DNA from: JAEUIX01 sp046156035
Lineage (GTDB): Bacteria; Planctomycetota; Phycisphaerae; Phycisphaerales; UBA1924
DNA length: 64,000 bases
Reading direction: 5' to 3'
NCBI GenBank assembly: GCA_046156035.1
Contig: JBJXEW010000044.1
Location: 15,234-79,233, forward strand
Numbering within the stretch: the first letter of the stretch is position 1; each line of letters opens with the position of its first letter. Shown here in pieces: positions 1-8,477 of this stretch. The notes beneath the pieces were generated by a model. The model ran no database searches. It was not told the DNA's origin and saw only the letters and a list, made by a program, of their open reading frames with translations. The position numbers were made by a program, and so were the translations under genes.

Positions 1-681
1 TGGAACCGCAGCGACTGGTGCCACCGCAGCGGGGGCGGGGGGGGCGGGGGGGGCCGGTGGGGGCGTGATGTCGGGCGCGGCTTCTGGCGCGGCGGGGCTG
101 GCCGCGATCGCTGCCGGGGGGTCCACCGGTGGGGCCACGGGTGGGGAGGCAGGTGCGGGTGTGAATGTGCCAGCGCGCGAGGCCAGTTGCTCACGCATGC
201 CAGACAGCATGGCCAGAAATTCCGACCCCGATGCGGCGCGCGATGAGGCGGCATCGGGAGCGACGATGCCCAGAGATTGGAGCGTGGCGGCTGCGTCTTG
301 CGCGGTTGCGGCCGGTGCGCCAGACGCGCGGACGACGAGGCCCGCGGCCTGACCCACGGACATGGGTGAACTGTCGGGGGTCGCGGCGGGATCAATGAAG
401 CCGGCGTCTTTGGCGAGGGTGAGGCGGATGGATGCGTTGCCGGGGCGATCGTTGCCGGAGAGGATCAGGATGCCGCGCATGGCGTCGTCGAAGGTGATGG
501 TGGGCGCGGTGTCGAGCGCATCGAAATAGGCGAGATCGGAGGTCGCGGCGGCCGGGCGTGCGCTGTGGGTGGGCAGCGTGGAACTGCCGGTTGAGCCGGA
601 AAGTGAGCAGCCCGACAGGGCGGTGCCCGCACTCAGCAGGAGTGCGGCGGGATTGAGTGCGTGGGCGAGGCGTGCGAACAT
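1..681 (-). CDS. putative exported lipoprotein, 3' end outside window
   Basis: The frame is open from an ATG at 681 to the window edge, so the C-terminus is missing (227 codons visible). The N-terminus is a hydrophobic signal peptide ending in ALSGC, a plausible lipobox with the lipidated Cys near residue 25. A moderately conserved-looking stretch follows (FDDAMRGILILSGNDRPGN), then a low-complexity Ala/Pro-rich tail that reaches the window edge. I do not recognise a family. It is probably an outer-membrane or periplasmic lipoprotein. It points away from the LuxR-type gene at 957, so the 275 bp between them should hold divergent promoters. Confidence 0.6.
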   Translation of the reverse strand, partial: MFARLAHALNPAALLLSAGTALSGCSLSGSTGSSTLPTHSARPAAATSDLAYFDALDTAPTITFDDAMRGILILSGNDRPGNASIRLTLAKDAGFIDPAATPDSSPMSVGQAAGLVVRASGAPAATAQDAAATLQSLGIVAPDAASSRAASGSEFLAMLSGMREQLASRAGTFTPAPASPPVAPPVDPPAAIAASPAAPEAAPDITPPPAPPAPPAPAAVAPVAAVP

Positions 682-956
682 CGAGTGAACTCCGGATTCC
701 CGAGGACGACCGTGCGGGGCACGGCGAGATGGTAACGCATGGCGGGATGGGGGTTTAGGGCCCCCAGAGCGCGGTGCGAGCGGGGCATCGTCAGGGGAAA
801 GGTACGTGTTTTCCACCAGTTTTGGGTGGATGGACGATGGTATCGGTGGCATGATAATCCGCAGGCACCCACCGCAAAGACGGGAGTGCTGTGTGCGAGT
901 CGCGGCGGGGTGGCGGTTGCGGCCATCGTGGCAGACTTTATGGAAGCGAGTGGTGC

Positions 957-1826
957 ATGAAAACCGCCGTGTCAATGACAACCCACGTGATTGAGTGGGT
1001 GTGCCAACTGCCGGGCGTGGCCACCTTGGATTGGTGTGATCGTGCGGCCACCGCGGCGTGCCGGAGTTATCACCCTGCACGCGGGGTGGTGGTGGCCGGG
1101 TCGGTGGACCAGCGGTGTGTGCTCACGCACCTTGAGGCGACAGGGGTTGGCGGTTCTCGTGGGCCCGACGGGGAGGCGCTTGCCCGCGCGGAGGCCGAGG
1201 GCCTGCGGGAGCAGTTCCGTGACGGCGAGTGGGTGGGGTGGACGTTCGCGGTTCCGCAGCGGGGCGCGACGGTGGCGGATGTGGTGCGGGTGGCACCGAC
1301 GGCGGGCCGCCGCAACGCGACGCCGCTGGGTTTGCGGTGGGAGTCGCTGGGCGTGACGGAACTGCTCGTGGGCGCGGTGGGCTTGCCGGGCCCGACGGGC
1401 GGGCGCGTGCTGCTGGCGGAGGTGGGGCTGGTGAATCCGAGCGCGGCGGACTTGGTGCGGCTGCAGACGGTGTTCGCGGCGGCGCTGCCGCTGCTGGGTG
1501 TCCGCTACGCGCACGCGATCGGGCATCTGCCGGCGGATCGGCACAGTTGGCTCACACCGCGGGAGGAGACGATCCTGTGGAAACTGGTGGCGGGGAAGAA
1601 GGTTCCGCAGATCGCCAATGAACTGCACCGGAGCGTGTACACGGTGCACGACCATGTGAAGAGCCTGCACCGGAAACTGGGCGCAACGAACCGGGGCCAG
1701 TTGGTGTCGCGCGCGCTGGGGCACCTGGGGCCGCTGGTGAGCCAAGCGGCGGACGCGATCGGCGACCCCGAGGGCGGGCGTGATGAGGCGGCCAGGGCGG
1801 TGTCAGGGCGCAGAGACCGGGACTGA
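957..1826 (+). CDS. LuxR-family transcriptional regulator
   Basis: The 289-residue protein ends in a LuxR/GerE helix-turn-helix: LTPREETILWKLVAGKKV, followed by IANELHRSVYTVHDHVKSL and HRKLGA. This is the usual four-helix DNA-binding domain, at roughly residues 200-265. The N-terminal 200 residues have no recognisable receiver domain (no DD/D/K pattern) and look like a ligand- or GAF-type sensor region. The ATG at 957 was chosen; an in-frame ATG at 975 is also possible, and neither has a strong ribosome binding site. Its 3' end overlaps the convergent lipoprotein gene by 24 nt. The target genes cannot be told from the sequence. Confidence 0.8.
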   Translation: MKTAVSMTTHVIEWVCQLPGVATLDWCDRAATAACRSYHPARGVVVAGSVDQRCVLTHLEATGVGGSRGPDGEALARAEAEGLREQFRDGEWVGWTFAVPQRGATVADVVRVAPTAGRRNATPLGLRWESLGVTELLVGAVGLPGPTGGRVLLAEVGLVNPSAADLVRLQTVFAAALPLLGVRYAHAIGHLPADRHSWLTPREETILWKLVAGKKVPQIANELHRSVYTVHDHVKSLHRKLGATNRGQLVSRALGHLGPLVSQAADAIGDPEGGRDEAARAVSGRRDRD

Positions 1827-2432
1827 GGGCGGCATTTGCCCGGGCACCGTGGGCCGGGCGAGGCGCTCGCGGATTCTCTCGGCCAGCAGGGCCGCCAAGG
1901 CACGATCTTCATCGAACGCAACGATCTGCTCGGCGGGCTCATCACCGGGGCGCAGCGGTGGGCTGGGGCTCTGTGTGTCTTGCCAGTGGCGGTGGAGCGC
2001 CACGCCCGTGGGCTCGGGCCGCCAGCCCGGGCGCTGCCGACGATAGAGCGTGGCCACGATGCGCATGTTCAGGGGCGAGGTGGCCCTGCGCAGGTCGGTC
2101 TGCCCGGGTTCGTCGGGCGCGCTGAAACTGATGCGGACGGAGCGGGCCTGGCGGTTGAAAAGGTCCTCCACTTCGTTCGAGAGTGAGGTTTGCTCCTGAT
2201 CCCAGGGTGTGGCCGCGCCGGCCGTGGGCTTGATGGCGGTGGCAAGGATTCCGGCCTGTGCGTCGACGCGCTCGAGGATGAAATCAAACTCGCGGAGCAC
2301 ATCGCGAGCGGACTGGAACGCGGCGGGGTAGGTGGCCGACGCGACGTCGAGTTGCGTCTGCGTCGGTGCGGGGGCGGCGCAGCCGCCGGCGAGGCAAAGG
2401 AGGGCAAGGGCGAGCAGGGCGGGGCGGGTCAT
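1803..2432 (-). CDS. lipoprotein of unknown function
   Basis: A 209-residue protein with a clear lipoprotein signal: MTRPALLALALLCLAGGC, lipobox LAGGC with Cys at residue 18. The mature part contains a hydrophilic region (ARDVLREFDFILERVDAQAG) and a segment NMRIVATLYRRQRPGWRPEP that resembles planctomycete lipoproteins seen near secretion genes, but no domain can be named. It overlaps convergently with the LuxR-type gene by 24 nt. It lies 56 bp downstream of the decarboxylase on the same strand and may be cotranscribed with it. Confidence 0.7.
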   Translation of the reverse strand: MTRPALLALALLCLAGGCAAPAPTQTQLDVASATYPAAFQSARDVLREFDFILERVDAQAGILATAIKPTAGAATPWDQEQTSLSNEVEDLFNRQARSVRISFSAPDEPGQTDLRRATSPLNMRIVATLYRRQRPGWRPEPTGVALHRHWQDTQSPSPPLRPGDEPAEQIVAFDEDRALAALLAERIRERLARPTVPGQMPPSVPVSAP

Positions 2433-2488
2433 GGTGCAAGCGTACCGCCGGGTGGGTCGGCTCGCCGGGCCGACGATGCGGCGGGTGC

Positions 2489-4054
2489 TCATGCCGGGAG
2501 CGCGGCAGCGGTGGCCTGGATGAGCGACCACGCCTCGCGCACGTGCTGCTCTTGCGTGAAGGTGCCTCCGATGGCCATGCGGAGGACATAGCGCGGGTGC
2601 GCCGAGCCGGCGGCGGGCGGGAGCATGGCGTGGCTGAGGGCGATTCTGCCGGAGGCGTTGAGGCGGGCGAGGAGTTCTCGCGAGCGGCGGTCGTCGCCGT
2701 TGGGCTCGCGCAGGTTGAAGCAGATGAGCGTGAGGCCGCAGCCGCGCGGGACGGGGAGGTGGAAGCGGGGGTCCGCGGCAACGAGCGACTCGAAGAGCGC
2801 GGCGATACGGACGTGCTCGCGGATGAAGGCGCGCAGACCTTCAAGGCCGTAGGCGCGCAGGACAAACCAGAGTTTGAGGGCGCGGAAGCGGCGGCCCAGG
2901 GGCACCTGCCAGTCGCGGTAGTCCCAGACGGCCCCGGCATCGCTGGCGGGGTTCTTGAGGTACTCGGGTGAGACGTTGAGGGAGGCGGTGAGGGCTCTGC
3001 GGTCGCGTGTCCACATGAGGCCGCAATCGAAGTTGGTGAGGAGCCACTTGTGGGGGTTGGTGGAGAAGGAGTCGGCGTGCTCGATGCCGGTGAGGAGGGC
3101 GCGGTGTTCCGCGCAGATGCACGCGGAGGCCGCGAAGGCGGAATCAACGTGGAGCCAGGCGTGGTGGTGGCGGGCGAGTGGGCCGATGGCGGTGAGGTCG
3201 TCTGCAGCGCAACTGGCGGTGGTGCCGACGGTGGCGCAGATGAAGAGGGGGACGCGACCGGCGGCGTGGTCTTCGTGCATGGCGTCGGCGAGCGCGGCGG
3301 TGTTCATGCGGCCGTGGTCGTCGGTGGGGATGAGACGGATGAGCGAGCCGTGGTGGCCCCACGCGGCCGATTGGCCCGTGCCCGGCGGCGCATCGATGAG
3401 GCCGGTGATGAGCGCGGCCTTGACGACGGACGAGTGGGCCTGCGTGGAGGTGTAGACGACCGGAGCGCCCGTGCGGCCTGCGGCGCGGGCGCGGTGGCGG
3501 GCGGCGACGAGGGCCACCAGCGCGGCCTCGCTGGCGGTGCCCTGGATGACGCCGCCGCCGTTGGGGGAGGTGGAGAGGAAGGCCGCGGGCAGGGTGAGCG
3601 CGCCGGCCATCCAGTCGAGCATCCGCGTTTCGAGTTCGGTGGCGGCGGGGCTGGTGGACCAGAGAAAGCCGTTCTGGCCGAGGCCCGCGGCGAGCAGGTC
3701 GGCAAGGACCGCGGGCGGGGAGATGTTGGCGGGGAAGTACGCGAAGTAGGAGGGGTGCTGCCAGTGCGTGAGGGCATCGGGCAGGAGCGCGCCGGCATCG
3801 GCGAGGATGCGGTCGAAGGGTTCGGCGGCTTCGGGGGCACGCGTGGGGAGGCGGGCGGCAAACTGGCCGGGCGCGACGCGCGGGGCCACGGGGAGCGCGG
3901 GGTCGGCAGCGCGCAGGCGCTGCCAGTAGGCGGTGATGTGCGCGAGCACATCGCGGCCGGCGGCCTCGAACGCCGCGTCGGACATGTGGGGGTTGGGGGG
4001 CGAGGGGGGGGCTGGAATGACAGGGGGGGCGGGCTTGGGCATGGCGAAGATCAT
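2489..4054 (-). CDS. PLP-dependent group II decarboxylase (aromatic-L-amino-acid decarboxylase-like)
   Basis: The 521-residue protein matches the DDC/TDC decarboxylase family along its length. It has the HPSYFAYFPAN substrate-region motif near residue 100, THE-like/GTASEA at about 172, HVDSAFAASA with the PLP-nitrogen Asp at residue 304, and the Schiff-base lysine in NPHKWLLTNFDCGLMW at residue 336. Family members remove the carboxyl group of aromatic amino acids such as tryptophan, tyrosine or DOPA; the substrate here is not determinable. The first ATG (4054) is used, but ATGs at 4042 and 3985 are alternatives because residues 1-23 are a Pro-rich extension. No amine-metabolism neighbours are visible. 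Confidence 0.9.
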   Translation of the reverse strand: MIFAMPKPAPPVIPAPPSPPNPHMSDAAFEAAGRDVLAHITAYWQRLRAADPALPVAPRVAPGQFAARLPTRAPEAAEPFDRILADAGALLPDALTHWQHPSYFAYFPANISPPAVLADLLAAGLGQNGFLWSTSPAATELETRMLDWMAGALTLPAAFLSTSPNGGGVIQGTASEAALVALVAARHRARAAGRTGAPVVYTSTQAHSSVVKAALITGLIDAPPGTGQSAAWGHHGSLIRLIPTDDHGRMNTAALADAMHEDHAAGRVPLFICATVGTTASCAADDLTAIGPLARHHHAWLHVDSAFAASACICAEHRALLTGIEHADSFSTNPHKWLLTNFDCGLMWTRDRRALTASLNVSPEYLKNPASDAGAVWDYRDWQVPLGRRFRALKLWFVLRAYGLEGLRAFIREHVRIAALFESLVAADPRFHLPVPRGCGLTLICFNLREPNGDDRRSRELLARLNASGRIALSHAMLPPAAGSAHPRYVLRMAIGGTFTQEQHVREAWSLIQATAAALPA

Positions 4055-4099
4055 TCGCCGGCCTGGAGCGCGCGTGGGGGGGGTGGGGTCCGGGTGATC

Positions 4100-4552
4100 T
4101 CAGCAGATCTCGTCGGAGTAGTAGACCGTGATGAAGTCGCCGATGTCGTCCGGGTTGGACTGACCGTCGCCGTTCCAGTCGATGCGGCTGTCGCCGCCCA
4201 TGAAATAGATGGTGATGTAGTCGCCCAGATCGTCGGGGTTCAATGATCCGTCGCCGTTGAAGTCGCTGCGGCAGAAGAAGTCAACGCCGCTCCAGTAGCC
4301 GGGCGCCACCACGGTGACCTGGGGGCCGCTGGAGTATGGCACGGGCGTGCCGACGGCGCTGGTGGTGGCGAAGATCTGGCCGATCGTGCCCTCGATCTCG
4401 TAGAGACCGGCGGAGGATGCGCCGCCGCCGTTGGCCATGACGCTGGGCTCGACGGTGTGGGCCGGGGGCGGATCGGCCAGGGCGGGCGAGAGCACCGCGA
4501 GGGCGAGCGCGGCGGCGGTTGACGTGCACAGGTTGCGGAGGGTGTGGTTCAT
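4100..4552 (-). CDS. exported protein with dockerin-like EF-hand repeats
   Basis: A 150-residue protein with a Sec signal peptide (LCTSTAAALALAVLSPALA). The middle segment (EPSVMANGGGASSAGLYEIE, GTIGQIF) is a short motif common at the N-terminus of planctomycete exported proteins. The C-terminus carries two Ca-binding dockerin type I-like repeats, DFNGDGSLNPDDLGDYI and DWNGDGQSNPDDIGDFI, each with Asp/Asn at loop positions 1, 3, 5 and 12. It sits 40 bp downstream of the collagen-like gene on the same strand and shares its cell-surface character, so the two may be cotranscribed. The role of the dockerin repeats in planctomycetes is not established. Confidence 0.8.
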   Translation of the reverse strand: MNHTLRNLCTSTAAALALAVLSPALADPPPAHTVEPSVMANGGGASSAGLYEIEGTIGQIFATTSAVGTPVPYSSGPQVTVVAPGYWSGVDFFCRSDFNGDGSLNPDDLGDYITIYFMGGDSRIDWNGDGQSNPDDIGDFITVYYSDEIC

Positions 4553-4592
4553 GCGGTGATCCTTCAGGGTGTTGGAGGGTGGCCGAGAGGGA

Positions 4593-6938
4593 TCACATGT
4601 CGCTGGAGTAGTCGAGGGCGATGCCGTAGATGTACATGTTGCCGGAGTTCGGGTCGGAGCCGCTCGCGCCGTTGCGGCCGATGGAGAGGATGATGGTGTC
4701 GCCGGGTGCCCACGCGGTGGGGGTGTTGTCGTAGTTCTCGCTGCCCTCGGGGAGGGTCTGGGCGACGATCGCGCCCTGGGCGGGGTTGATCGAATCCATC
4801 GCGTTGGCGGAGGCACCCGAGGCGTTGCGGAAGTTGTAACGGAAGACCACCGCGCTGGTGGTGCTGGTGATGTTGGTGATGTGGGTGAAGCCGACATCGC
4901 AATCGACCTGGCGGCTGGCGGCACCCTCATCCGTGGCCCAGTAGACGGTGACCTTGGGGATGCCCTGGCCGGCGACGAAATCGGAGGGCACCGTGAAGAC
5001 GGTGGTGACGACGTTGGTGGCGTTGTTGCCCAGCGCGGGTGCCGCGGCCTGGTTGCGGGTGATGCCGGTGGAGAAGTTGGCCGTGCCGCTGCCGGTGCCG
5101 CTGCCAGCGAATGAGCCGCCGGCGATGACGACGCGGCGCGTGCGGTTGGCGATCTGGGCGTTGGTGATGCCGTTGGCCTGAACGGAGACGGTTTGAGTGC
5201 CGCCGTCGTAGGCGAGGGGAGCGGTGGCGACGACGACACCGGCGGGGCCGGTGGCACCCGTTGCGCCGGGCGCGCCTTGCGGGCCTGTGGCACCGGTTGG
5301 ACCCTGTGGACCGGTCGCGCCGTCATTGCCTGCGGGACCCTGGGGACCGATGGGGCCCGTAGCACCGTCGGCACCGTTGGTGCCGGGCGCGCCGTCGTTA
5401 CCAGCGGGACCTTGGGGGCCAGTTGCACCATCAACGCCGGCGGGGCCTTGTGGGCCGATGGGGCCCATTGCGCCGTCAGCACCCGTAGCACCTTGCGGCC
5501 CGATGGGACCGACGGGGCCCATTGCGCCGTCAGTACCAGCGGGGCCTTGCGGGCCAGCGGGGCCCATTGCGCCGTCCATGCCATTCATGCCCGGAGCGCC
5601 GTCGTTGCCTGCGGGGCCTTGGGGACCGATGGGTCCCGTCGCGCCGTCTGCGCCGGTGGTGCCCGGAGCGCCCTGCGGGCCGGTCGCACCGATAGGCCCC
5701 TGTGGACCGGTCGCGCCCTGCGGACCGGTGGGGCCCTCCGGGCCAATGGGGCCCATTGCGCCGTCCACGCCATTCATACCCGGAGCGCCGTCGTTACCAG
5801 CGGGACCCTGTGGGCCCACTGCGCCGTCAGCACCAGTGGGGCCTTGCGGGCCAGCGGGGCCCATTGCGCCGTCCACGCCATTCATGCCCGGAGCGCCGTC
5901 GTTGCCAGCGGGACCCTGGGGACCGACGGGGCCAGTTGCGCCGTCAGCACCGTTGGTGCCGGGAGCGCCGTCATTGCCTGCTGGGCCTTGGGGACCGATG
6001 GGTCCCGTTGCGCCGTCGGCACCGTTGGTGCCGGGAGCGCCCTGCGGGCCTGTCGCACCGGTAGGCCCCTGTGGACCGGTCGCGCCCTGCGGACCGGTGG
6101 GGCCCTCCGGGCCAATGGGGCCCATTGCGCCGTCCACGCCATTCATGCCCGGAGCACCGTCGTTGCCAGCGGGACCTTGGGGACCCACTGCGCCGTCAGC
6201 ACCCGTAGCACCTTGCGGCCCGATGGGACCGACGGGGCCAGTTGCGCCGTCAGCACCAGCGGGACCTTGGGGCCCAGTTGCACCATCAACGCCGGCGGGG
6301 CCTTGTGGGCCGATGGGGCCCGTCGCGCCATCTGCACCGTTGGTGCCCGGCGCGCCGTCATTGCCTGCGGGCCCCTGCGGACCGATGGGTCCCGTCGCGC
6401 CGTCGGCACCATTGCTGCCCGGAGCGCCGTCGTTGCCCGGCGCGCCTTGCGGGCCCGCGGGGCCGGTGGCACCCGTCGCTCCCTGCGGGCCGGTGGGGCC
6501 GATGGGGCCTGTTGGCCCAGCCGGACCGGTTGTGCCGTTAAGGGCGAAGAGTGCGTAGGGCGCGGCGATGAGTTGCTGGCGCGGCGTGAGCGCGAGGAAC
6601 GGGTCCATGCTGCCCGCGGGGTCGCGCACGGAGAGTTGCAGCCAGCGCGTGTCCCCGTTGAAGGGCAGAGCGCCGAAGTCCAGCGACACGGTGAACCGGC
6701 CGTCGACGATGGCGACGTTGGAGGCCGTGAGGGTGGGGCCGACCTGCGTGCCGAAGACCGTGTCGTCAAAGAGCCTGAACTCGAGGTCCACGTTGCCCGC
6801 CACGGGCGCGCCGCCGTAACGGAGTTGGCCCTGGTAACTGAACGTGGTGCCCACGGGTGTGGCGAGCACGCGGCTTGCCGGCAGCGTGGTTCCACACAGC
6901 GCGGCGAGGGCAGCGACGGCGAGCAGGGGGCAACGCAT
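4593..6938 (-). CDS. secreted collagen-like (Gly-X-Y) protein
   Basis: A 781-residue protein starting at the ATG of MRCPLLAVAALAALCGTTL, a Sec signal peptide. Residues about 27-133 form a globular N-terminal domain (TFSYQGQLRYGGAPVAGNVD). From about 134 to 570 there are roughly 145 uninterrupted Gly-X-Y triplets (GPTGPQGATGATGPAGPQG), rich in GPQGPAGNDGAPG modules, as in bacterial collagen-like proteins that form triple helices. Residues about 570-781 form a C-terminal beta-rich domain that could nucleate trimerisation. Repeat units of about 36-54 nt recur at the DNA level. The gene is followed by a dockerin-like gene. It probably acts outside the cell as a surface fibre or matrix protein, which is an inference from architecture. 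Confidence 0.88.
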   Translation of the reverse strand: MRCPLLAVAALAALCGTTLPASRVLATPVGTTFSYQGQLRYGGAPVAGNVDLEFRLFDDTVFGTQVGPTLTASNVAIVDGRFTVSLDFGALPFNGDTRWLQLSVRDPAGSMDPFLALTPRQQLIAAPYALFALNGTTGPAGPTGPIGPTGPQGATGATGPAGPQGAPGNDGAPGSNGADGATGPIGPQGPAGNDGAPGTNGADGATGPIGPQGPAGVDGATGPQGPAGADGATGPVGPIGPQGATGADGAVGPQGPAGNDGAPGMNGVDGAMGPIGPEGPTGPQGATGPQGPTGATGPQGAPGTNGADGATGPIGPQGPAGNDGAPGTNGADGATGPVGPQGPAGNDGAPGMNGVDGAMGPAGPQGPTGADGAVGPQGPAGNDGAPGMNGVDGAMGPIGPEGPTGPQGATGPQGPIGATGPQGAPGTTGADGATGPIGPQGPAGNDGAPGMNGMDGAMGPAGPQGPAGTDGAMGPVGPIGPQGATGADGAMGPIGPQGPAGVDGATGPQGPAGNDGAPGTNGADGATGPIGPQGPAGNDGATGPQGPTGATGPQGAPGATGATGPAGVVVATAPLAYDGGTQTVSVQANGITNAQIANRTRRVVIAGGSFAGSGTGSGTANFSTGITRNQAAAPALGNNATNVVTTVFTVPSDFVAGQGIPKVTVYWATDEGAASRQVDCDVGFTHITNITSTTSAVVFRYNFRNASGASANAMDSINPAQGAIVAQTLPEGSENYDNTPTAWAPGDTIILSIGRNGASGSDPNSGNMYIYGIALDYSSDM

Positions 6939-7255
6939 GGGCTCTTTCCTTGTCTTTGATCGGGCCACGAGAGGGACAGGCGGGGGCTTGCCGCGCACGG
7001 CGATGCGCCATCGCCGCCCGGTGGCGCACCCACCATGCACAGAGACTACAGCGCCCTCGGGGACAAACAAGCGGCAGGGTGCCGCGGCTGCCAAAATGGA
7101 CGTGGTCTGCGCGGACGATCGGTCCTTGTCCGGGGGGCGTGCGGGGCCCGAGGCGCGTGGATGGGGCCAGAATGAAACAGCCCCGCGCGGCCGGGGCTGA
7201 GGGTGAAGCGTGTACCCGTCGGTCTACGGGCGGCGTGGTCTTGAACCGCCGGACC
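6939..7255. other. intergenic region upstream of collagen-like gene
   Basis: 317 bp without a convincing gene. It should hold the promoter of the collagen-like gene, but no clear -35/-10 pair was seen. It also contains the terminator-like hairpin of the next minus-strand gene (7172-7198). Short open frames here have no ribosome binding site or recognisable content. Confidence 0.5.
7172..7198 (-). terminator. rho-independent-like terminator of the ClpP-like pair
   Basis: On the minus strand the stem AGCCCCG / CGGGGCT (7 bp, 6-nt loop) is followed by TTTCATT. It lies 58 bp downstream of the stop codon of the ClpP-like gene ending at 7256. Confidence 0.55.
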
Positions 7256-8404
7256 CTACTTGGACTTCTTGAGGAGGTCCTTGAGCAGTTCGTCCTGCGT
7301 GCGGAACCACTCGGCCGAAGCGCCGGCCATGAGGGCAACGTTGTCGTTGAGTTTTTTGACCTGCTTCATTTCTTCGAGGTAGCGGCGGGCCACGCCGACC
7401 TCGGCCTTGCGGCGGCTGTCCTGGAGCGCAGTCGCGCCGGCGACGCACATGGTGTACTTCTGGTGGATGGTGCCGAACTTCTTCTCGGCGCGGTCGTTGT
7501 CGCGCATGTTCTTGTCGATGAACTCGCTCGCCTCCTTGCCGGCCCACTCCACTTCGCCCAGGCCCATGACCTTGACGAGTTCCTCCTTGGTGGCGGCGGT
7601 GCCCAGCGAGAAGCGGATCTTGAGGGCGTCGTCGGCGTTGAGGGTGAGGACGCGCTTCTCGGGGTTGATGACGTACTTGCCCGAGGTGCTTTGCAGGAAG
7701 GTGACGTTGCCGTCGTCGTCGATGTCGGCGGAGAGGGGTTCCTGGATCTGCATGGCGCGCATGATCTTGGGGTCGCGCCCGGCCAGCGCGGACATCTTCT
7801 CCATGTAGTAGAGCACGTCGGACAGGCGGTCGTCCTTGATGGCCTGCAGGTCGCCGCTCCAGCCCGTGCAGGCACCCAGGTTGCCCTCGGGCATGAAGTA
7901 GAACTCGCGCAGGTTGTAGGGCGACATGGCCGCCGCGGAGATGGCGGACTCCACCCAGCCCACCGTGCGGAACCTGGGCTTGTATTTCTTCTCGAAGACA
8001 TCGTTGAACCGGGAGAGTTCGAGGAGCATGCCGCCGCCGGAGTTGATGCGCACGATCACGACATCGACGTTGTCCTTCTCAAGCAGCGGGACGGCCTTGT
8101 CCCACGCCGCGGCGTTGATGACGGTGCCGACCATGCTGCCGACCACGCCCTGCCAGTCGCTGGGGGGGCCGAAGTTGAGGATGGCGACGCGCGTGACGCC
8201 GGGGGTGCGGGGCTTCTTGGGCGCCGCCCGCTTCTCCGCATCACGCTCGTCCGCTTCGGACTGCCGGGTCGGGTCCGGGATGACCATGTCGGGCTGGACA
8301 GCGGCGAGCGGTGCGGGCGCCGCCACGCGTGCGGGAGCGCCCTGGGCGGTGATGGCGACGGAGCCGATCAGGCCGAGGAGGGCGAGGCGGAGAAGGTTCT
8401 TCAT
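7256..8404 (-). CDS. exported S49/ClpP-fold (NfeD-like) putative serine protease
   Basis: A 382-residue protein with signal peptide MKNLLRLALLGLIGSVAITA. The core resembles the crotonase/ClpP fold of SppA and NfeD-type proteases: VDVVIVRINSGGG (residues about 113-125, oxyanion-hole Gly region), WVESAISAAAMSP with the candidate nucleophile Ser156, and FYFMPEGNLGACTG (about 170-181), equivalent to the MAPGTNIGAA element. VLTLNADDALKIRFSLGT matches the family's LTA-x-EA-xx-G motif. There is no membrane anchor beyond the signal peptide and no NfeD beta-barrel, so it is a soluble exported form. It lies 73 bp downstream of a paralogue on the same strand, and the two are probably one operon. Confidence 0.7.
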   Translation of the reverse strand: MKNLLRLALLGLIGSVAITAQGAPARVAAPAPLAAVQPDMVIPDPTRQSEADERDAEKRAAPKKPRTPGVTRVAILNFGPPSDWQGVVGSMVGTVINAAAWDKAVPLLEKDNVDVVIVRINSGGGMLLELSRFNDVFEKKYKPRFRTVGWVESAISAAAMSPYNLREFYFMPEGNLGACTGWSGDLQAIKDDRLSDVLYYMEKMSALAGRDPKIMRAMQIQEPLSADIDDDGNVTFLQSTSGKYVINPEKRVLTLNADDALKIRFSLGTAATKEELVKVMGLGEVEWAGKEASEFIDKNMRDNDRAEKKFGTIHQKYTMCVAGATALQDSRRKAEVGVARRYLEEMKQVKKLNDNVALMAGASAEWFRTQDELLKDLLKKSK

Positions 8405-8477
8405 GGCGAGAACTCCTTGGGGAGCGAGAGGATGCGTGGGAGGCGGGTGCGGAACGAAAGGGGTGCGGATGCGCGGC

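Noticed and set aside
5220..6540. Periodic repeats that could be mistaken for a CRISPR array
   Set aside because: Repeat units are multiples of three, code for Gly-X-Y and have no unique spacers of constant length.
5193..6959. Plus-strand open frames inside the collagen gene
   Set aside because: They arise from the periodic GGN-CCN repeat; the minus-strand reading has signal peptide and Gly-X-Y triplets.
7200..7262. A tRNA-like TTGAACC segment near 7244-7250
   Set aside because: No acceptor stem or anticodon arm can be formed around it on either strand.
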